Source: Erythrobacter insulae | Lineage (GTDB): Bacteria; Pseudomonadota; Alphaproteobacteria; Sphingomonadales; Sphingomonadaceae | Assembly (NCBI RefSeq): GCF_007004095.1 | Contig: NZ_VHJK01000001.1 | Span: 1,802,501-1,866,500, forward strand | Direction: 5' to 3' | DNA length: 64,000 nucleotides | Shown: one piece after another, positions 33,679 through 44,492 of the stretch | How the letters are laid out: each line of letters starts with the position of its first letter | Position numbering within the stretch: the stretch's first letter is position 1 | Made by a program: the position numbers and the translations under genes | Notes under the pieces: generated by a model | Seen by the model: the letters and a program-made list of their open reading frames with translations, nothing else | Told to the model about the DNA's origin: nothing | The model's database searches: none

Positions 33679-35598
33679 TTAGCGCCCGCCGAGGCTGTAA
33701 TTGCCAGGTTCTCTATTTTTCATCATCGTTTTAGCGCGTTCGATCCAGCCGGCATATCGACCGACATTGACATAAACGCCCGCCTTGCCTTTCAGCCCGC
33801 AGCCAATCCCCGACGACACAACGCCAATCAATTCGCGTCTGCCCGATGCACGCCGGCTTACTGGCCCCCCGCTATCGCCTGCACATGCATCCCCGCCTTC
33901 TTCGACGCCCACCATGCAAAGAATGTCGTCCGCTTTGTATGCAGAGAACTGGCTTTCCTTGGTGCACTCGCTCTTATCCAGGTTTTTGAGCTCCAATTGC
34001 TTAAGGCGATCTGGCCGCGTTTGCGTCGTTCCATCGGCTGCGATCCAGCCCCTTTCGCCGGCTTTGCGGGGTTTTTCAAAGCCCCAGCCAGTCACGGTGA
34101 TCCCGCTCAGCCGGTTGAATGACGGGTTGGCAGCGGTCGATGGATTAAGCGGTGCGAGTTCGCCTACATTCGACAGCTGATCCCTGCTTGCCAAAAGCTG
34201 CAAGACCGCGAGATCCACTCTGCCATCACCGGATGACCCAGCGCTATGCCGGACCAGCGACCTGACCTTAAACGTGGTGCCGCCGAATTTGATGTGGCGC
34301 GTGCCCAGCCGAACCCGCATTTCTTTTGGGTTATCAAGGATACAATGCGCCGCAGTCAGGACGAAACCATCGCCAAGATAGGTGCCGCCGCATTTGTGCC
34401 ACCCGATAAAATCGGTGCGCGAGGCAGATGGCGAAGCGGCACGTTCCTGTGCTGGCGGATATCGCAGCAATTGAGCCTGCCACCGGCTTACTGCTGGAAT
34501 GGCAAAGCTGCCCCGGATCAACCGCCGAACCGGGCTTACTTTCTTTGTCACCGAAATTGGAATGGCAGCGAAACCTCCCTCCCAATTCCAAATCATGCCG
34601 CCCTGTTCTCCTTTTAATGCACTGCAAAGGGCGCGTTCAAAGGGTTGGTCACACACTTGCGGGTAGAGATCTGTATCGCCGCCGCTTTGCCACAGCCTCG
34701 GGTCAATCGGATATGGGCTCGATGCGACGAGTAGATCATAACTCCCCAGCGGAAGAGCCTGCGCGACGTCGCTTTGTGATACAGCGAAAACGGACCTTCG
34801 CGATGCTTCGCCTTGATCCGGTGAACTGTCTTCGCTTTCGGCCGGATAAAGTGGGATGGGAAAAATGGTTCCGGTCCGGTCCATGGCGGCAACCGAAAAA
34901 TGCCGCGGGCCGGACGCTATGCTGGAAACAGTAAGATAGCTTGGGCTTTCTTTGGCAACCTGGTTCCACGCCAATCCATCGCGCGGCATCGGGCAGGAAT
35001 CCAGCGGCGAAATCGCATTGCTGAGGCAGGCGGCGACGGGTTCTTCTCTATCTTCCCGCGCCATGTTGATGATTGAAGCGCGGCGGGCGAAGCCGGTCAG
35101 ATAAGAGGTCAATTCCTCTGCAAATCCATCATTTTGCGCATCGCCCAGCTCAATCGGAAGGTGAACGTTGGCAGCCCATGCGTGTTTACGCATGAAATCA
35201 GATCCATAAAAATCGAAAACGTCTCTTAAGTCTGGATTTCCTTCAATTCTCAATTCGGTGCGGAAATGTTGCTCGCTTGCGCCTTTGATTTCGAACAGCA
35301 CGACATGATCGGCAAAGGTCGGGTCGGGCGCAATTTCGTGGGTGGCATTATCGCCTGTTCTGATCGACGGCATGGCATCAATCACAGCCATAACTGTGCG
35401 TCGCTGTGCTTCATCAAGATCGCCGGAAACCTTGACGATCAAAGAGGGCCAGGTGCGGGCTTCGCCGGGCTTGGTTGGCTCCAGCGGCTCGGCATCATCG
35501 TCTCTCTGATCAATGGGTTGATCAGGATCCTGGGCCAGCGATGCCGATCCGCATTGCAGCGCTAACCCGCACAAAGCTGCTCTGATCGTCCAATTCAT
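33679..35598 (-). CDS. secreted trypsin-like (S1) serine protease with large N-terminal domain
   Basis: 639 residues from ATG 35598 (MNWTIRAALCGLALQ), which gives a good signal peptide. The last 260 residues are a chymotrypsin-fold protease: KCGGTYLGDGFVLTAAHC (His), GRVDLAVLQL (Asp), GDACAGDSGGPV (Ser, with Asp six residues before it suggesting Arg/Lys specificity) and GVYVNVGRYAGWIE. Several Cys pairs fit the usual disulfides. Residues about 30-370 form a domain I do not recognise. Its first part reads TWPSLIVKVSGDLDEAQRRT and a later part has AISPLDSCPMPRDGLAW. It lies convergent to the TIR/lipoprotein genes and may act on envelope or secreted proteins. The frame continues upstream of the chosen start but without protein character. 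Confidence 0.88.
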   Translation of the reverse strand: MNWTIRAALCGLALQCGSASLAQDPDQPIDQRDDDAEPLEPTKPGEARTWPSLIVKVSGDLDEAQRRTVMAVIDAMPSIRTGDNATHEIAPDPTFADHVVLFEIKGASEQHFRTELRIEGNPDLRDVFDFYGSDFMRKHAWAANVHLPIELGDAQNDGFAEELTSYLTGFARRASIINMAREDREEPVAACLSNAISPLDSCPMPRDGLAWNQVAKESPSYLTVSSIASGPRHFSVAAMDRTGTIFPIPLYPAESEDSSPDQGEASRRSVFAVSQSDVAQALPLGSYDLLVASSPYPIDPRLWQSGGDTDLYPQVCDQPFERALCSALKGEQGGMIWNWEGGFAAIPISVTKKVSPVRRLIRGSFAIPAVSRWQAQLLRYPPAQERAASPSASRTDFIGWHKCGGTYLGDGFVLTAAHCILDNPKEMRVRLGTRHIKFGGTTFKVRSLVRHSAGSSGDGRVDLAVLQLLASRDQLSNVGELAPLNPSTAANPSFNRLSGITVTGWGFEKPRKAGERGWIAADGTTQTRPDRLKQLELKNLDKSECTKESQFSAYKADDILCMVGVEEGGDACAGDSGGPVSRRASGRRELIGVVSSGIGCGLKGKAGVYVNVGRYAGWIERAKTMMKNREPGNYSLGGR

Positions 35599-35748
35599 CA
35601 CGGTACTCCCACCTTGATGCGCCCCTGTCCAAGGATAGACAGCAAACAAAGACTTCACAACACAAGCGTGCCAAACAGCGCTTTCATTGCAAACGCTTCC
35701 CCGCTCCCGCACAAGCCGGAGCAGATAGTGAAAACGGGCAATTAGCTG

Positions 35749-38700
35749 GTGTTTATGGAAAACGGCAACGCGCAGGCGGCGGGAAAATGGGAGTTCTGGA
35801 TTGATCGCGGCGGCACTTTCACAGACCTTGTCATAAAGACGCCAGACGGGAACCTGGAAACGCGCAAATATCTTTCGGTCAATCCAGAAAGCTATGCTGA
35901 TGCAGCCATCTACGGCATTCGCGAGGCATTGCAGCTGAATGAGGGGGATGCGATCCCCGGCGAAAAAATTGGCGCGATCAAAATGGGCACAACTGTCGCA
36001 ACCAACGCTTTGCTTGAGCGTAAGGGGGAGCCGACAGTTTTCGTGACCACCTGCGGGTTTCGCGATGTAATCGAAATCGGCTATCAGGCGCGGCCCGATA
36101 CCTTTGCACTCGATATTCACAAACCCGAACTGCTGTATGATGACGTGGTCGAGATTACAGAACGGGTGAGGTCTGATGGGGCCATCGAACAGCCGATCGA
36201 TCTGGTTCAGGCACGCGCCGCTTTGCAAAAGCATTTTGACAAAGGATATCGCGCTGCTGCGATAGCTTTGATCCATGCGTACAAATATCCAGCGCACGAA
36301 CAGGCGCTGGTTCGTCTGGCCCGCGAAATCGGGTTTGACCAGATATCCGCTAGTCATGATGTCAGCCCGCTGACCAAACTTGTGCCGCGCGCAGAGACTA
36401 CCGTGGTCGATGCCTATCTGACGCCGATTCTTCGCAATTATATCGATCTGGTCGCAGGCGCTTTTTCAGACGACCAGAAACCTGGCCAATTGCTGTTCAT
36501 GCAGTCATCAGGCGGATTGATTGACGCGGAAAGTTTTCGCGGGCGCGATGCGATTTTGTCTGGCCCGGCTGGCGGCATTGTCGGCTGTGTCGAAACCGCG
36601 CGGCAAGCGGGCTTCGATAAAGTCATCGGGTTTGACATGGGCGGAACCTCGACAGACGTGTCGCATTACGCCGGGACATTTGAAAAGGTATACGAAACCG
36701 AAGTCGCGGGGGTTCGAATGCGCGTGCCGATGCTGCATATCCATACGGTTGCCGCAGGCGGCGGATCGGTGCTGCGGCATGAGGATGGCCGGTTTCGCGT
36801 CGGGCCGCAATCCGCCGGAGCCAATCCGGGCCCTGCCTGTTATCGCCGAGGCGGTCCGTTATCGGTGACAGACATCAATGTATGTCTGGGCAAGCTCAAT
36901 CCCGAATACTTCCCGCATATTTTTGGCCCCAATCAGGATCAGGCTTTGGATCGGGACGCGTCCCGCGATGGCTTTGCCGCGATAGCGCAAACCATCGCCG
37001 ACGGACGCAGCGCCGAAGATGTAGCAGAAGGGTTTCTGGACATCGCAGTCGAACACATGGCGCAAGCGATCAAGAAAATTTCCACCGCACGCGGGCACGA
37101 CGTGAAGGGGTACGCGCTCAATTGTTTTGGCGGAGCAGGCGGACAACATGCCTGCCTCGTCGCGGAGCGATTGGGCATGACCACGATCCTGCTGCATCCG
37201 TTTTCGGGTGTTCTTTCCGCATATGGGATGGGGCTGGCGGCAACACAGGTCGAACGCCAGCAAGTGGTAGGGCGCGAATTGACCGCCGAAATCGCGCAAG
37301 AAATGGCAGCGATTATCGCGGCTCTCGCGCAATCGGGTTCAGCCGATTTGCGCGGCCAAGGGGTCAAGCCGGACGCCATATCGCATCAGGCGATTGCTTT
37401 GCTGCGATACCTTGGCACTGACACTACGCTAAGCGTGAAGGTCACTGATCCTGCCGCTATGAAGGACGCGTTTGAGGCTGCGCACAAATCGCAATACGGC
37501 TTTACCGCAAAGGATAAAGGCGTGCTTTTGGACACGTTGATCGTAGAAAGCAGCGCAGGGGGCGAAAGCATCACCAATTCTGTGCAGGCCGGGCCACTTG
37601 GCGCATTGCCTGATCCGGTCAGCTCAACGCGCGTTTTCACTAAAGGCGCATGGCACAATGCGCCCGTATTCGAAATCGGCCAGCTGGCCCATGGCCACCG
37701 GATTAGCGGCCCCGCTATTATCACGGAGCCAACCGGCACCATCGTGATCGAGCCGGGATGGGATGCGGCGATCAACCGGCACGGGCATTTGATCCTGAAC
37801 GCAAATGAGCGTGCGGAAAAAGCGAAAGTGGTTTCGACCGAAGCGGACCCCGTCATGCTTGAGATTTTCAACAATCTGTTCCGCTCTATCGCTGAACAGA
37901 TGGGCATTATCCTGCGCAACACGTCGCAATCGGTCAATGTGAAGGAACGGCTCGATTTTTCCTGCGCCATATTCGAGGCGGACGGGGCGTTGGTAGCCAA
38001 TGCGCCCCATGTGCCGGTGCATTTGGGTTCCATGGACGCGACCGTCAAAACGGTGATCGCCAGCGGTCAATCGATCAAACCGGGCGATGCCTTTGTACAG
38101 AACAACCCGCACAATGGCGGCTCGCACTTGCCCGACATCACCATTGTTTCGCCGGTGTTCGACGAGGGCGGAACGGAGATCCTGTTTTTCGTTGCATCAC
38201 GGGCGCATCACGAAGATGTCGGCGGAATTTCGCCGGGATCCATGTCCCCTCACGGGCGCACTATCCACGAAGAGGGGATCGTTCTCGACAATCTCAAACT
38301 GGTCGAAGCCGGCGAGTTTATGACTGATCGGATAGAGCAGGCCTTTGCCAAGGGTTCATATCCTGCGCGCAACATTCCGCAAAACCTCGCCGACCTGATG
38401 GCTCAGGTTGCGGCCAATTCCGCAGGAGCAGCTGAGCTGCGCAGACTTGTCAAAGCATACAGCCTGCCGGTCGTGCGCGCTTATATGCAGCATATCCAGG
38501 ATAACGCCGAAAGCTCCGTCAGGCGCTTGCTGCGAACTCTGGAAGATGGTGACTTTCGCCTGAAGCTCGATTCCGGCGCGCAAATATCGGTTCGGGTAAC
38601 GATCGACCATGAGAATGCATCGGCAAAGATCGATTTCACCGGAACCAGCGGCCAGCTGGACAGCGCATTTAACGCGCCGCGTGCGGTGACACAGGCCGCC

Positions 38701-39399
38701 GTTCTGTATGTCATACGTTGCCTTGTCGCAGACGAGATACCCCTCAATGCAGGCTGTATGAAACCGCTCGAGATTATCGTGCCAGAGGGGTGTTTATTGA
38801 ACCCTGCTTATCCTGCTGCTGTTGTCGCGGGCAATGTCGAAACCAGTCAGGCGATCACTGATGCCCTATTCGCGGCGCTCGGCCGGCTGGGATCGGGTCA
38901 AGGCACAATGAACAATCTGACATTTGGAAACGAACGTTATCAATATTACGAGACGATCTGTTCAGGTGCGCCGGCTGGCCCCGGATTTGATGGAGCGCAT
39001 GGCGTGCACACGCATATGACCAACACGCGAATGACCGATCCCGAAATTCTGGAACATCGATATCCGGTCGTGCTCGATGAATTTCGCATTGATCGCGGAT
39101 CTGGCGGGAAGGGGCAATGGAATGCCGGTGACGGGATAACGCGGACGATCCGCTTTCTTGAGGCGATGGAATGCTCAATCTTGTCAGAGCGCAGGAAGAT
39201 CGCTCCTTTTGGTCTTCTTGGCGGTGAGGACGGGCGTGTCGGGCGCAATTGTGTTGAACGGGCTGACGGGCAGATCGAGGATCTGGGTGGCAGCGGACAG
39301 ACAAATGTCGAGCCCGGTGATCGGATTGTGATCCGAACCCCGACCGGCGGGGGCTTTGGCCCGGTTTCCAAACGCGGCAAAAGGGCGGATGCTCAGTGA
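35749..39399 (+). CDS. 5-oxoprolinase-type hydantoinase A/B fusion, ATP-dependent
   Basis: 1216 residues, the full length of the single-chain OPLAH type. The N-terminal HyuA half has the ATPase phosphate loops [11 protein letters not shown] and [14 protein letters not shown] and the linker [16 protein letters not shown]. The C-terminal HyuB half begins near residue 700 ([20 protein letters not shown]) with the conserved [20 protein letters not shown] and [21 protein letters not shown]. It should open 5-oxoproline (pyroglutamate) to glutamate with ATP in the cytoplasm, or hydrolyse a related hydantoin. The listed start is GTG; ATG 35755 two codons later is equally likely. The downstream Nramp-like gene overlaps by four bases. 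Confidence 0.92.
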   Translation: MFMENGNAQAAGKWEFWIDRGGTFTDLVIKTPDGNLETRKYLSVNPESYADAAIYGIREALQLNEGDAIPGEKIGAIKMGTTVATNALLERKGEPTVFVTTCGFRDVIEIGYQARPDTFALDIHKPELLYDDVVEITERVRSDGAIEQPIDLVQARAALQKHFDKGYRAAAIALIHAYKYPAHEQALVRLAREIGFDQISASHDVSPLTKLVPRAETTVVDAYLTPILRNYIDLVAGAFSDDQKPGQLLFMQSSGGLIDAESFRGRDAILSGPAGGIVGCVETARQAGFDKVIGFDMGGTSTDVSHYAGTFEKVYETEVAGVRMRVPMLHIHTVAAGGGSVLRHEDGRFRVGPQSAGANPGPACYRRGGPLSVTDINVCLGKLNPEYFPHIFGPNQDQALDRDASRDGFAAIAQTIADGRSAEDVAEGFLDIAVEHMAQAIKKISTARGHDVKGYALNCFGGAGGQHACLVAERLGMTTILLHPFSGVLSAYGMGLAATQVERQQVVGRELTAEIAQEMAAIIAALAQSGSADLRGQGVKPDAISHQAIALLRYLGTDTTLSVKVTDPAAMKDAFEAAHKSQYGFTAKDKGVLLDTLIVESSAGGESITNSVQAGPLGALPDPVSSTRVFTKGAWHNAPVFEIGQLAHGHRISGPAIITEPTGTIVIEPGWDAAINRHGHLILNANERAEKAKVVSTEADPVMLEIFNNLFRSIAEQMGIILRNTSQSVNVKERLDFSCAIFEADGALVANAPHVPVHLGSMDATVKTVIASGQSIKPGDAFVQNNPHNGGSHLPDITIVSPVFDEGGTEILFFVASRAHHEDVGGISPGSMSPHGRTIHEEGIVLDNLKLVEAGEFMTDRIEQAFAKGSYPARNIPQNLADLMAQVAANSAGAAELRRLVKAYSLPVVRAYMQHIQDNAESSVRRLLRTLEDGDFRLKLDSGAQISVRVTIDHENASAKIDFTGTSGQLDSAFNAPRAVTQAAVLYVIRCLVADEIPLNAGCMKPLEIIVPEGCLLNPAYPAAVVAGNVETSQAITDALFAALGRLGSGQGTMNNLTFGNERYQYYETICSGAPAGPGFDGAHGVHTHMTNTRMTDPEILEHRYPVVLDEFRIDRGSGGKGQWNAGDGITRTIRFLEAMECSILSERRKIAPFGLLGGEDGRVGRNCVERADGQIEDLGGSGQTNVEPGDRIVIRTPTGGGFGPVSKRGKRADAQ

Positions 39400-40607
39400 T
39401 AAAGCGGCTTCGCAATATCGGCCCCGGTGCGCTGGTGACGGCGGCGTTTATTGGGCCGGGCACGGTCACCGCCTGCACGATTGCAGGTGCCAATTTCGGT
39501 TTTGCGCTAATCTGGGCGCTCGTCTTTGCGACGATAGCGACGATCATTCTGCAGGAAATGTCTGCGCGGCTCGGTGTTGTGACGCAAAAGGGGCTTGGTG
39601 AAACTCTGGCGGATCTGCTTGCGCAAAGCGTGTGGAAATGGCCGCTTATTGTGCTGGTCGGGCTTGCGCTGTATCTCGGCAATGCAGCGTATGAGGCGGG
39701 CAATCTTTCAGGAGCCGCTTTGGGGATCGCCGCGATTGCCGGAGAAGCGCAGTGGGTTTTCAACCTGTCCATTCTTGGCATTGCCAGTCTGGCAGCGGCG
39801 CTGCTTTTGAGCGGGAGCTATCGGGTGATCGAACGGGCTTTGCTGGTCCTTGTCGGGATCATGGCAGCCGCATTTGTCGCAACCTTCGCAATTGTGCGGC
39901 CCGATCTGGGTGCGATGTTTTCCGGGTTGGTAACGCCGACCATACCTGAAGGAGCGATGATGACCGTCGTCGCGTTAATCGGCACCACTGTGGTGCCCTA
40001 TAACCTGTTTCTGCATTCCACCGCTGTCCGGCAAAAATGGTCAAGTGCACACAATCTGGGTGCGGTGCGCACGGACACCGCCGTGGCAATCGGGCTGGGC
40101 GGTGTGATCGCCATCCTGATCCTTTCCACTTCTGCCGCCAGCCTGTTTTCCGCTGGTATAGAGGCGACCAATGCGGCCGATATGGCAAGCCAGTTTGAGC
40201 CGCTGTTTGGTGTTTATTCGAAATATCTTTTGGGGGTCGGATTGTTTGCAGCCGGTCTGACAAGCGCCATCACTGCGCCGCTTGCGACAGGATATGCGAT
40301 GACAGAAATCCTGAAAGTGAAGGGCGGCCAAAGCTCAATCGCGTTTCGATTGATCACGTTAAGCGTGATTGCCATAGGGGTATTGTTGTCATTGACCGGA
40401 ACCAAACCGATAGAAATTATCGTGCTGGCGCAGCTGGCCAACGGGCTGCTGCTGCCGATCATTGCCGCTTTTCTGCTTTATGTTGTCAACCGCCGTGAGC
40501 TGTTGGGGCGGTTTGCCAATGGCTGGCTTGCCAATGCCCTGGGCGGGATCGTTGTATTGATCGCCGCAGGCCTCGGATTGCGATTGGTTTTGACCGCGCT
40601 GGGATAA
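39396..40607 (+). CDS. Nramp-like transporter without canonical metal motifs
   Basis: A 403-residue protein with about 11 membrane helices and the Nramp (LeuT-like) fold. In TM1 the usual DPGN motif is replaced by [12 protein letters not shown], and in TM6 the usual MPH becomes [11 protein letters not shown]. The Met and Asp that bind Mn(II)/Fe(II) are thus missing. It starts (GTG) inside the stop of the oxoprolinase gene. Nramp-like YcsG proteins elsewhere sit with 5-oxoprolinase components, so uptake of oxoproline or a related organic acid is more likely than divalent metal transport. That assignment is inference. Confidence 0.85.
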   Translation: MIKRLRNIGPGALVTAAFIGPGTVTACTIAGANFGFALIWALVFATIATIILQEMSARLGVVTQKGLGETLADLLAQSVWKWPLIVLVGLALYLGNAAYEAGNLSGAALGIAAIAGEAQWVFNLSILGIASLAAALLLSGSYRVIERALLVLVGIMAAAFVATFAIVRPDLGAMFSGLVTPTIPEGAMMTVVALIGTTVVPYNLFLHSTAVRQKWSSAHNLGAVRTDTAVAIGLGGVIAILILSTSAASLFSAGIEATNAADMASQFEPLFGVYSKYLLGVGLFAAGLTSAITAPLATGYAMTEILKVKGGQSSIAFRLITLSVIAIGVLLSLTGTKPIEIIVLAQLANGLLLPIIAAFLLYVVNRRELLGRFANGWLANALGGIVVLIAAGLGLRLVLTALG

Positions 40608-40713
40608 CTGCGCGCAAACTTTACCTTCAGGTTTTGCATGTCTTTACAACTATTAGCGGCCAACCGGTGTTACCAGATGCGGAATGTTAACCATTCGGAC
40701 CAGGGGGCCAATC

Positions 40714-40899
40714 ATGGATCACAAAAACACAAGCTCGCAAAGCAACAAGCACGTTCTTCACCTTGCGATCGGGCTTGGGATTGTTTCTGTTGTATCGTGT
40801 TTCGCGATGGCCGCCTTTGCGCAGCGACCGGTTGACCGCATGGCCATATCATCGCCGGTGCAAGTCACTCAGCAAGCCGCGATAAGCACAGCACGCTAA
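40714..40899 (+). CDS. small membrane or secreted peptide, unknown
   Basis: 61 residues from MDHKNTSSQ with one hydrophobic helix (HLAIGLGIVSVVSCFAMAAFA) and a likely cleavage after AFAQ, leaving about 25 residues. A GACCAGGGGG stretch precedes the start. No family recognised; it is a plausible but unproven gene between the Nramp-like and regulator genes. An upstream in-frame ATG lies at 40684. Confidence 0.45.
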   Translation: MDHKNTSSQSNKHVLHLAIGLGIVSVVSCFAMAAFAQRPVDRMAISSPVQVTQQAAISTAR

Positions 40900-41035
40900 A
40901 ACTACGGATGTGCGCAGGGTGCTTTGGGTAAAGACTTGTAAATTACACGCTCTTTCAAGTGCTGGAATATAGTCTTTTTTAAAGTTCCATGTAAAAAGAA
41001 GACTGCAAATTGCGGAATGATTGAGGAATGGATAA

Positions 41036-41725
41036 ATGAGGATTGCATTGGCAGACGACGAGAAGGACATCCTTGATCAGGTGTCCTTTGTTGTGAAAAA
41101 TGCAGGCCACGATGTGAACTGCTTTAGCGATGGCATCTCAATCCTGAACGCTTTGAAACGCGAAACCTTCGATGTGGTCATGCTCGATTGGAACATGCCC
41201 GGGATGACTGGGCTCGAAGTCCTCAAATGGTCCACTGAAAATCTCGATTCCCCTCCAGCATTCATCATGCTTACCAGTCGTCAGGACAAATCCGATGTCG
41301 TCAGCGGATTGGAAGCGGGCGCCATCGATTATGTTATCAAGCCGGAATCAGACGAAGTTATTCGCGCGCGGATCGAAGCCGCAGGTCGCCGTGCGTCCAG
41401 CCCGGAAAATAAACGTCACGAATGGTTCGGCAGTTATGAAATCGACCGCATGGAAAAATCCATCAAGCGGGACGATCAATCGATTCAGTTGACGGCAAAG
41501 GAATTTGATCTCGCTGATCTGTTTTTCCAAAACCTGGATCGACCCTTGTCGCGCGGCTATCTTTTCTCGCGGGTCTGGGGCGGTCATACGGAGATCGAAA
41601 CCCGCACAATCGACATGCATGTGTCGCGTTTGCGGTCGAAACTGAAGCTGTCTCCGGAAAACGGATTTGTCATCCGGACGGTTTTTGGTTTCGGTTATCG
41701 TATGGATCAGTATGCTGAGGAGTGA
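41036..41725 (+). CDS. OmpR-family response regulator
   Basis: 229 residues. Receiver domain: acidic pair in ADDEKDI, phosphoacceptor Asp in VVMLDWNMPGMTG, Thr/Ser in IMLTSRQD and Lys in YVIKPES. The C-terminal winged helix (QLTAKEFDLADLFFQNLDRPLSR, ETRTIDMHVSRLRSKLKL, VFGFGYRM) binds DNA. A GAGGA site precedes the ATG. No kinase is directly next to it in operon. The CHASE2 histidine kinase at 42297-44480 is the nearest candidate partner. Confidence 0.95.
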   Translation: MRIALADDEKDILDQVSFVVKNAGHDVNCFSDGISILNALKRETFDVVMLDWNMPGMTGLEVLKWSTENLDSPPAFIMLTSRQDKSDVVSGLEAGAIDYVIKPESDEVIRARIEAAGRRASSPENKRHEWFGSYEIDRMEKSIKRDDQSIQLTAKEFDLADLFFQNLDRPLSRGYLFSRVWGGHTEIETRTIDMHVSRLRSKLKLSPENGFVIRTVFGFGYRMDQYAEE

Positions 41726-41757
41726 AGCCGTCACTTTAAATCAGGTCCCCGGTCACG

Positions 41758-42306
41758 ATGACTGCAAATTTCATTAGTTTCACTGCCAAGCTCGCAGCTG
41801 CCTCTCTGGCGGTTTGCGGGCTTTCGGCATGTGCAATAGAGCAAGCCCCCACTTTAACGCAGCGGCCAGCGATGCCGATTGCGATCACCACCGTCGATCT
41901 AGCGCAAGATGAAGACCTTGTAGGCCTTCGAAGTGCCTTTGCCAGATCGCTTTCGCTGGCTTTGGCAGCGGAAAAGGTTGCACCGAGTGCGGACAGCGAT
42001 TGGATCGCGGATTTTGCTGTATCGTCTCATCCGGCCGAGGTTTCGATTACGCCGATAGGTGATGGCGCAGAGGGCCAAGGTCCAGACGCCTCACACGGCG
42101 TCAAATCGAAATGGTATCACAAATGCAAACCGGAGCGGGTTCGCGCCAGCCTTGCGGTGTTTGAAAGACAAGCCAATCGTCTGGTCGCAAAATCAGAAGG
42201 GCACTTCATTGCGTGTCCCGGAGATCGCGCCCGTTTGAATGATCTGGCCACGCTGCTTGTAAGCTCTGTCAAAGACAAGACCGCCGCAGGACAAGTTCAG
42301 GAATAA
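41758..42306 (+). CDS. lipoprotein of unknown function
   Basis: A 182-residue lipoprotein (lipobox LSAC after a clear hydrophobic core). The mature protein has two Cys in WYHKCKPERVRASL and HFIACPGDRARL, probably disulfide-linked, with an alpha/beta look similar to small OM-associated lipoproteins. It is 32 bp after the response regulator gene, likely co-transcribed. Its end overlaps the convergent kinase gene by ten bases. No family recognised. Confidence 0.75.
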   Translation: MTANFISFTAKLAAASLAVCGLSACAIEQAPTLTQRPAMPIAITTVDLAQDEDLVGLRSAFARSLSLALAAEKVAPSADSDWIADFAVSSHPAEVSITPIGDGAEGQGPDASHGVKSKWYHKCKPERVRASLAVFERQANRLVAKSEGHFIACPGDRARLNDLATLLVSSVKDKTAAGQVQE

Positions 42307-44480
42307 GGGATCGAGACTTTGAACTCGGTGCCTTTACCCGCGCTCGTTTCAATCGTAATTTTGCCGCGATGCTTGTCCACCACCTGCTTTACATAGGCTA
42401 AGCCCAATCCTGCACTGGGGCCGGCGCTGTCGCTTTTGGCGCCGAAGCGGGCAAAAGGATCCTTGACCCTTTCCGGTGGTAGTCCCGGCCCAAAATCGCG
42501 GACCCCGATCACGAAATGATCGTCGTTAGAGACATCGACCGAAAGGATGACTTCGGCGTTTTCGGGAGAAAACTTGATCGCGTTTCCGACCAGATTGTCG
42601 AGCGTCCGCGCGATTGCTGCGGGATCAAGTTTCACAAAGATCGGATCTTCGCTCTCCCGCGTAACAACCGAAATCGCCTTGCGATGCGCCAGCGGGAATG
42701 CCCGATCAGCGGTTTCGAACAGGATCGAATTGAGTTCGACTTCCTCCCGGACGATGCCTTCGGTCGAAATACGCGCAATCTGGACGAAATCATCGGTGAG
42801 TTTGAGAGTGCGCCTTGCCTGGCTCTCGATCCTTTTCAGACGCTCCTGTTTCGCCAACGTGTCGCCTGAATTACCGGTCAGCCCGATGATGGCGACCTGA
42901 GGTGATCGCATGTCGTGGGAAAGAAACTCCAATGTCTCGCGCCGCTGTCTTTCATCCGCCTTAATACCAGTGATATCGCGCATCACGATCACTTCGCTGC
43001 CAACCGAAGGATCGATTGAGGCTTTGGCCAGCAGGAAACAGGACCCATCTTCGAATTCGAGTTCCTGACGCTCTTCATCGTATGTGAGCGTTGAGGTCAT
43101 CAAAAGTTCGGTGAAGGTCCACGCCTCCTCCACGCAATTTGCACCAAACAGTCTCTTTGCCGCTGTGTTGGCCAGTGAAATCGAACCGGTTGCATCAAAA
43201 ACCAGCATTGCATCAGGTGAAGCGTTGATCACATCCTGCACCAATTGCAGGTTACGGCGAACTTCGCCGCTTAACATTTTCACTCGTGAAACCTGACGGG
43301 CAACGACATCAAACCCTTCGCCTGCGCGCCGCTCGGGATCATCTGTTGCGGAACGCAGCGATGATGCTTCGGCTTCTAGAAACCGGCTGACTGTTGCCAA
43401 TCGTCGCCAAGCCCACAATGGATATGCCAGGGTGATGGCCAGTATCGCAGGTCCGGTTGAAACCCAGACATGGCCGATCCGCAAGGTCGCAAAGGTCGTG
43501 AACAAAAGCGCAGCGATAAGTCCGCCTGCAATAATCAGGCTGAACCGCGGCGATGAGCGCCAAAACACGATAAACAGAATGAGAATTGCGAGCGCTTGCA
43601 GTGCCAATATCCCGCGCTGTGATGCTGATGTGATGAGTTGATCTTGCTTCATTGCGCTCAGCAGGTTGGCCTGGATTTCGACACCGCTCATCAGACCACC
43701 GGCATATCCGGGGACGGAATATTGATCGCCCAGGCCTTGTCCCGTTGCACCGATCAGGACGATCTTATCCGCGAAGAAATCGGGAATGAATTCGTTGTTG
43801 AAAACGTTGGCTGCCGGTTCGGTGCGAAACGCGCCGCTTTGATGATATGGCACGATCGCCTCGGCCGGTAGTGATGACAAATCGCCGCTTTCTTCTGTCA
43901 GCGCCATCAACGCTTTGGTGAAGTGCGGATAATCGACCGAGTTTTCTGTAGTCGACAGGCCGAAACTGCGCACAGTTCCATCGCTTTGTGGCGTTACGCT
44001 GACATGGCCGACACCCGCTGCAACTTCATTGACGGGCGCGATGGGGAAGACCGGAATTGTTGCAGGTTCAGCTGGCGATCCGTCACCAAATGTATGAGCC
44101 AACACAACATTACCCGCATTGGCGACCGCTTCTGCAAGCTTGGCATCGGCCTTCGGGTCGCTGGGCTCAATATACAGAATATCGACGCCAATCGCTTTCG
44201 GCTTGGCTGCCGATAGGTTCGCGATCAATTGGGCGTGGATATCGCGGCCCCACGGCCAGCTGCCAAGCATGGCCAGACTGCGATCATCGATTTCAATAAG
44301 AACAATCGAAGGGTCGGGTTCGTCAGCCATTCCTTGCGCTGCAAAGTCCAATATCTGCAGATCAAGACGCTCTGTCCATTCGCCGCGCTGGGCAAACACC
44401 ATCAGGCCCATCGCAGCGACCAGAAGCAGCGCCCATTCCGCGAACAGACGCGAAGTTCTCGTCAATTTTGAACCCACCAA
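42297..44480 (-). CDS. CHASE2-domain PAS sensor histidine kinase
   Basis: A 727-residue receptor. One N-terminal membrane helix is followed by a periplasmic CHASE2 domain (SIVLIEIDDRSLAMLGSWPWGR, KPKAIGVDILYIEPSDPKAD, KIVLIGATGQGLGDQYSVPG). Then come three membrane helices (about 295-365), a PAS domain (INASPDAMLVFDATGSISLANTAA), a HisKA box (LEFLSHDMRSPQVAI) and an ATPase domain (NLVGNAIKFSPEN, DFGPGLP, GLGLAYVKQVV). It is the last gene of the long minus-strand operon that starts near 56161. It is 12 bp after the LysM-FecR gene and is one of three CHASE2 receptors in 20 kb. Confidence 0.95.
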   Translation of the reverse strand: MVGSKLTRTSRLFAEWALLLVAAMGLMVFAQRGEWTERLDLQILDFAAQGMADEPDPSIVLIEIDDRSLAMLGSWPWGRDIHAQLIANLSAAKPKAIGVDILYIEPSDPKADAKLAEAVANAGNVVLAHTFGDGSPAEPATIPVFPIAPVNEVAAGVGHVSVTPQSDGTVRSFGLSTTENSVDYPHFTKALMALTEESGDLSSLPAEAIVPYHQSGAFRTEPAANVFNNEFIPDFFADKIVLIGATGQGLGDQYSVPGYAGGLMSGVEIQANLLSAMKQDQLITSASQRGILALQALAILILFIVFWRSSPRFSLIIAGGLIAALLFTTFATLRIGHVWVSTGPAILAITLAYPLWAWRRLATVSRFLEAEASSLRSATDDPERRAGEGFDVVARQVSRVKMLSGEVRRNLQLVQDVINASPDAMLVFDATGSISLANTAAKRLFGANCVEEAWTFTELLMTSTLTYDEERQELEFEDGSCFLLAKASIDPSVGSEVIVMRDITGIKADERQRRETLEFLSHDMRSPQVAIIGLTGNSGDTLAKQERLKRIESQARRTLKLTDDFVQIARISTEGIVREEVELNSILFETADRAFPLAHRKAISVVTRESEDPIFVKLDPAAIARTLDNLVGNAIKFSPENAEVILSVDVSNDDHFVIGVRDFGPGLPPERVKDPFARFGAKSDSAGPSAGLGLAYVKQVVDKHRGKITIETSAGKGTEFKVSIPYS

Positions 44481-44492
44481 TTCAACTCTGCT

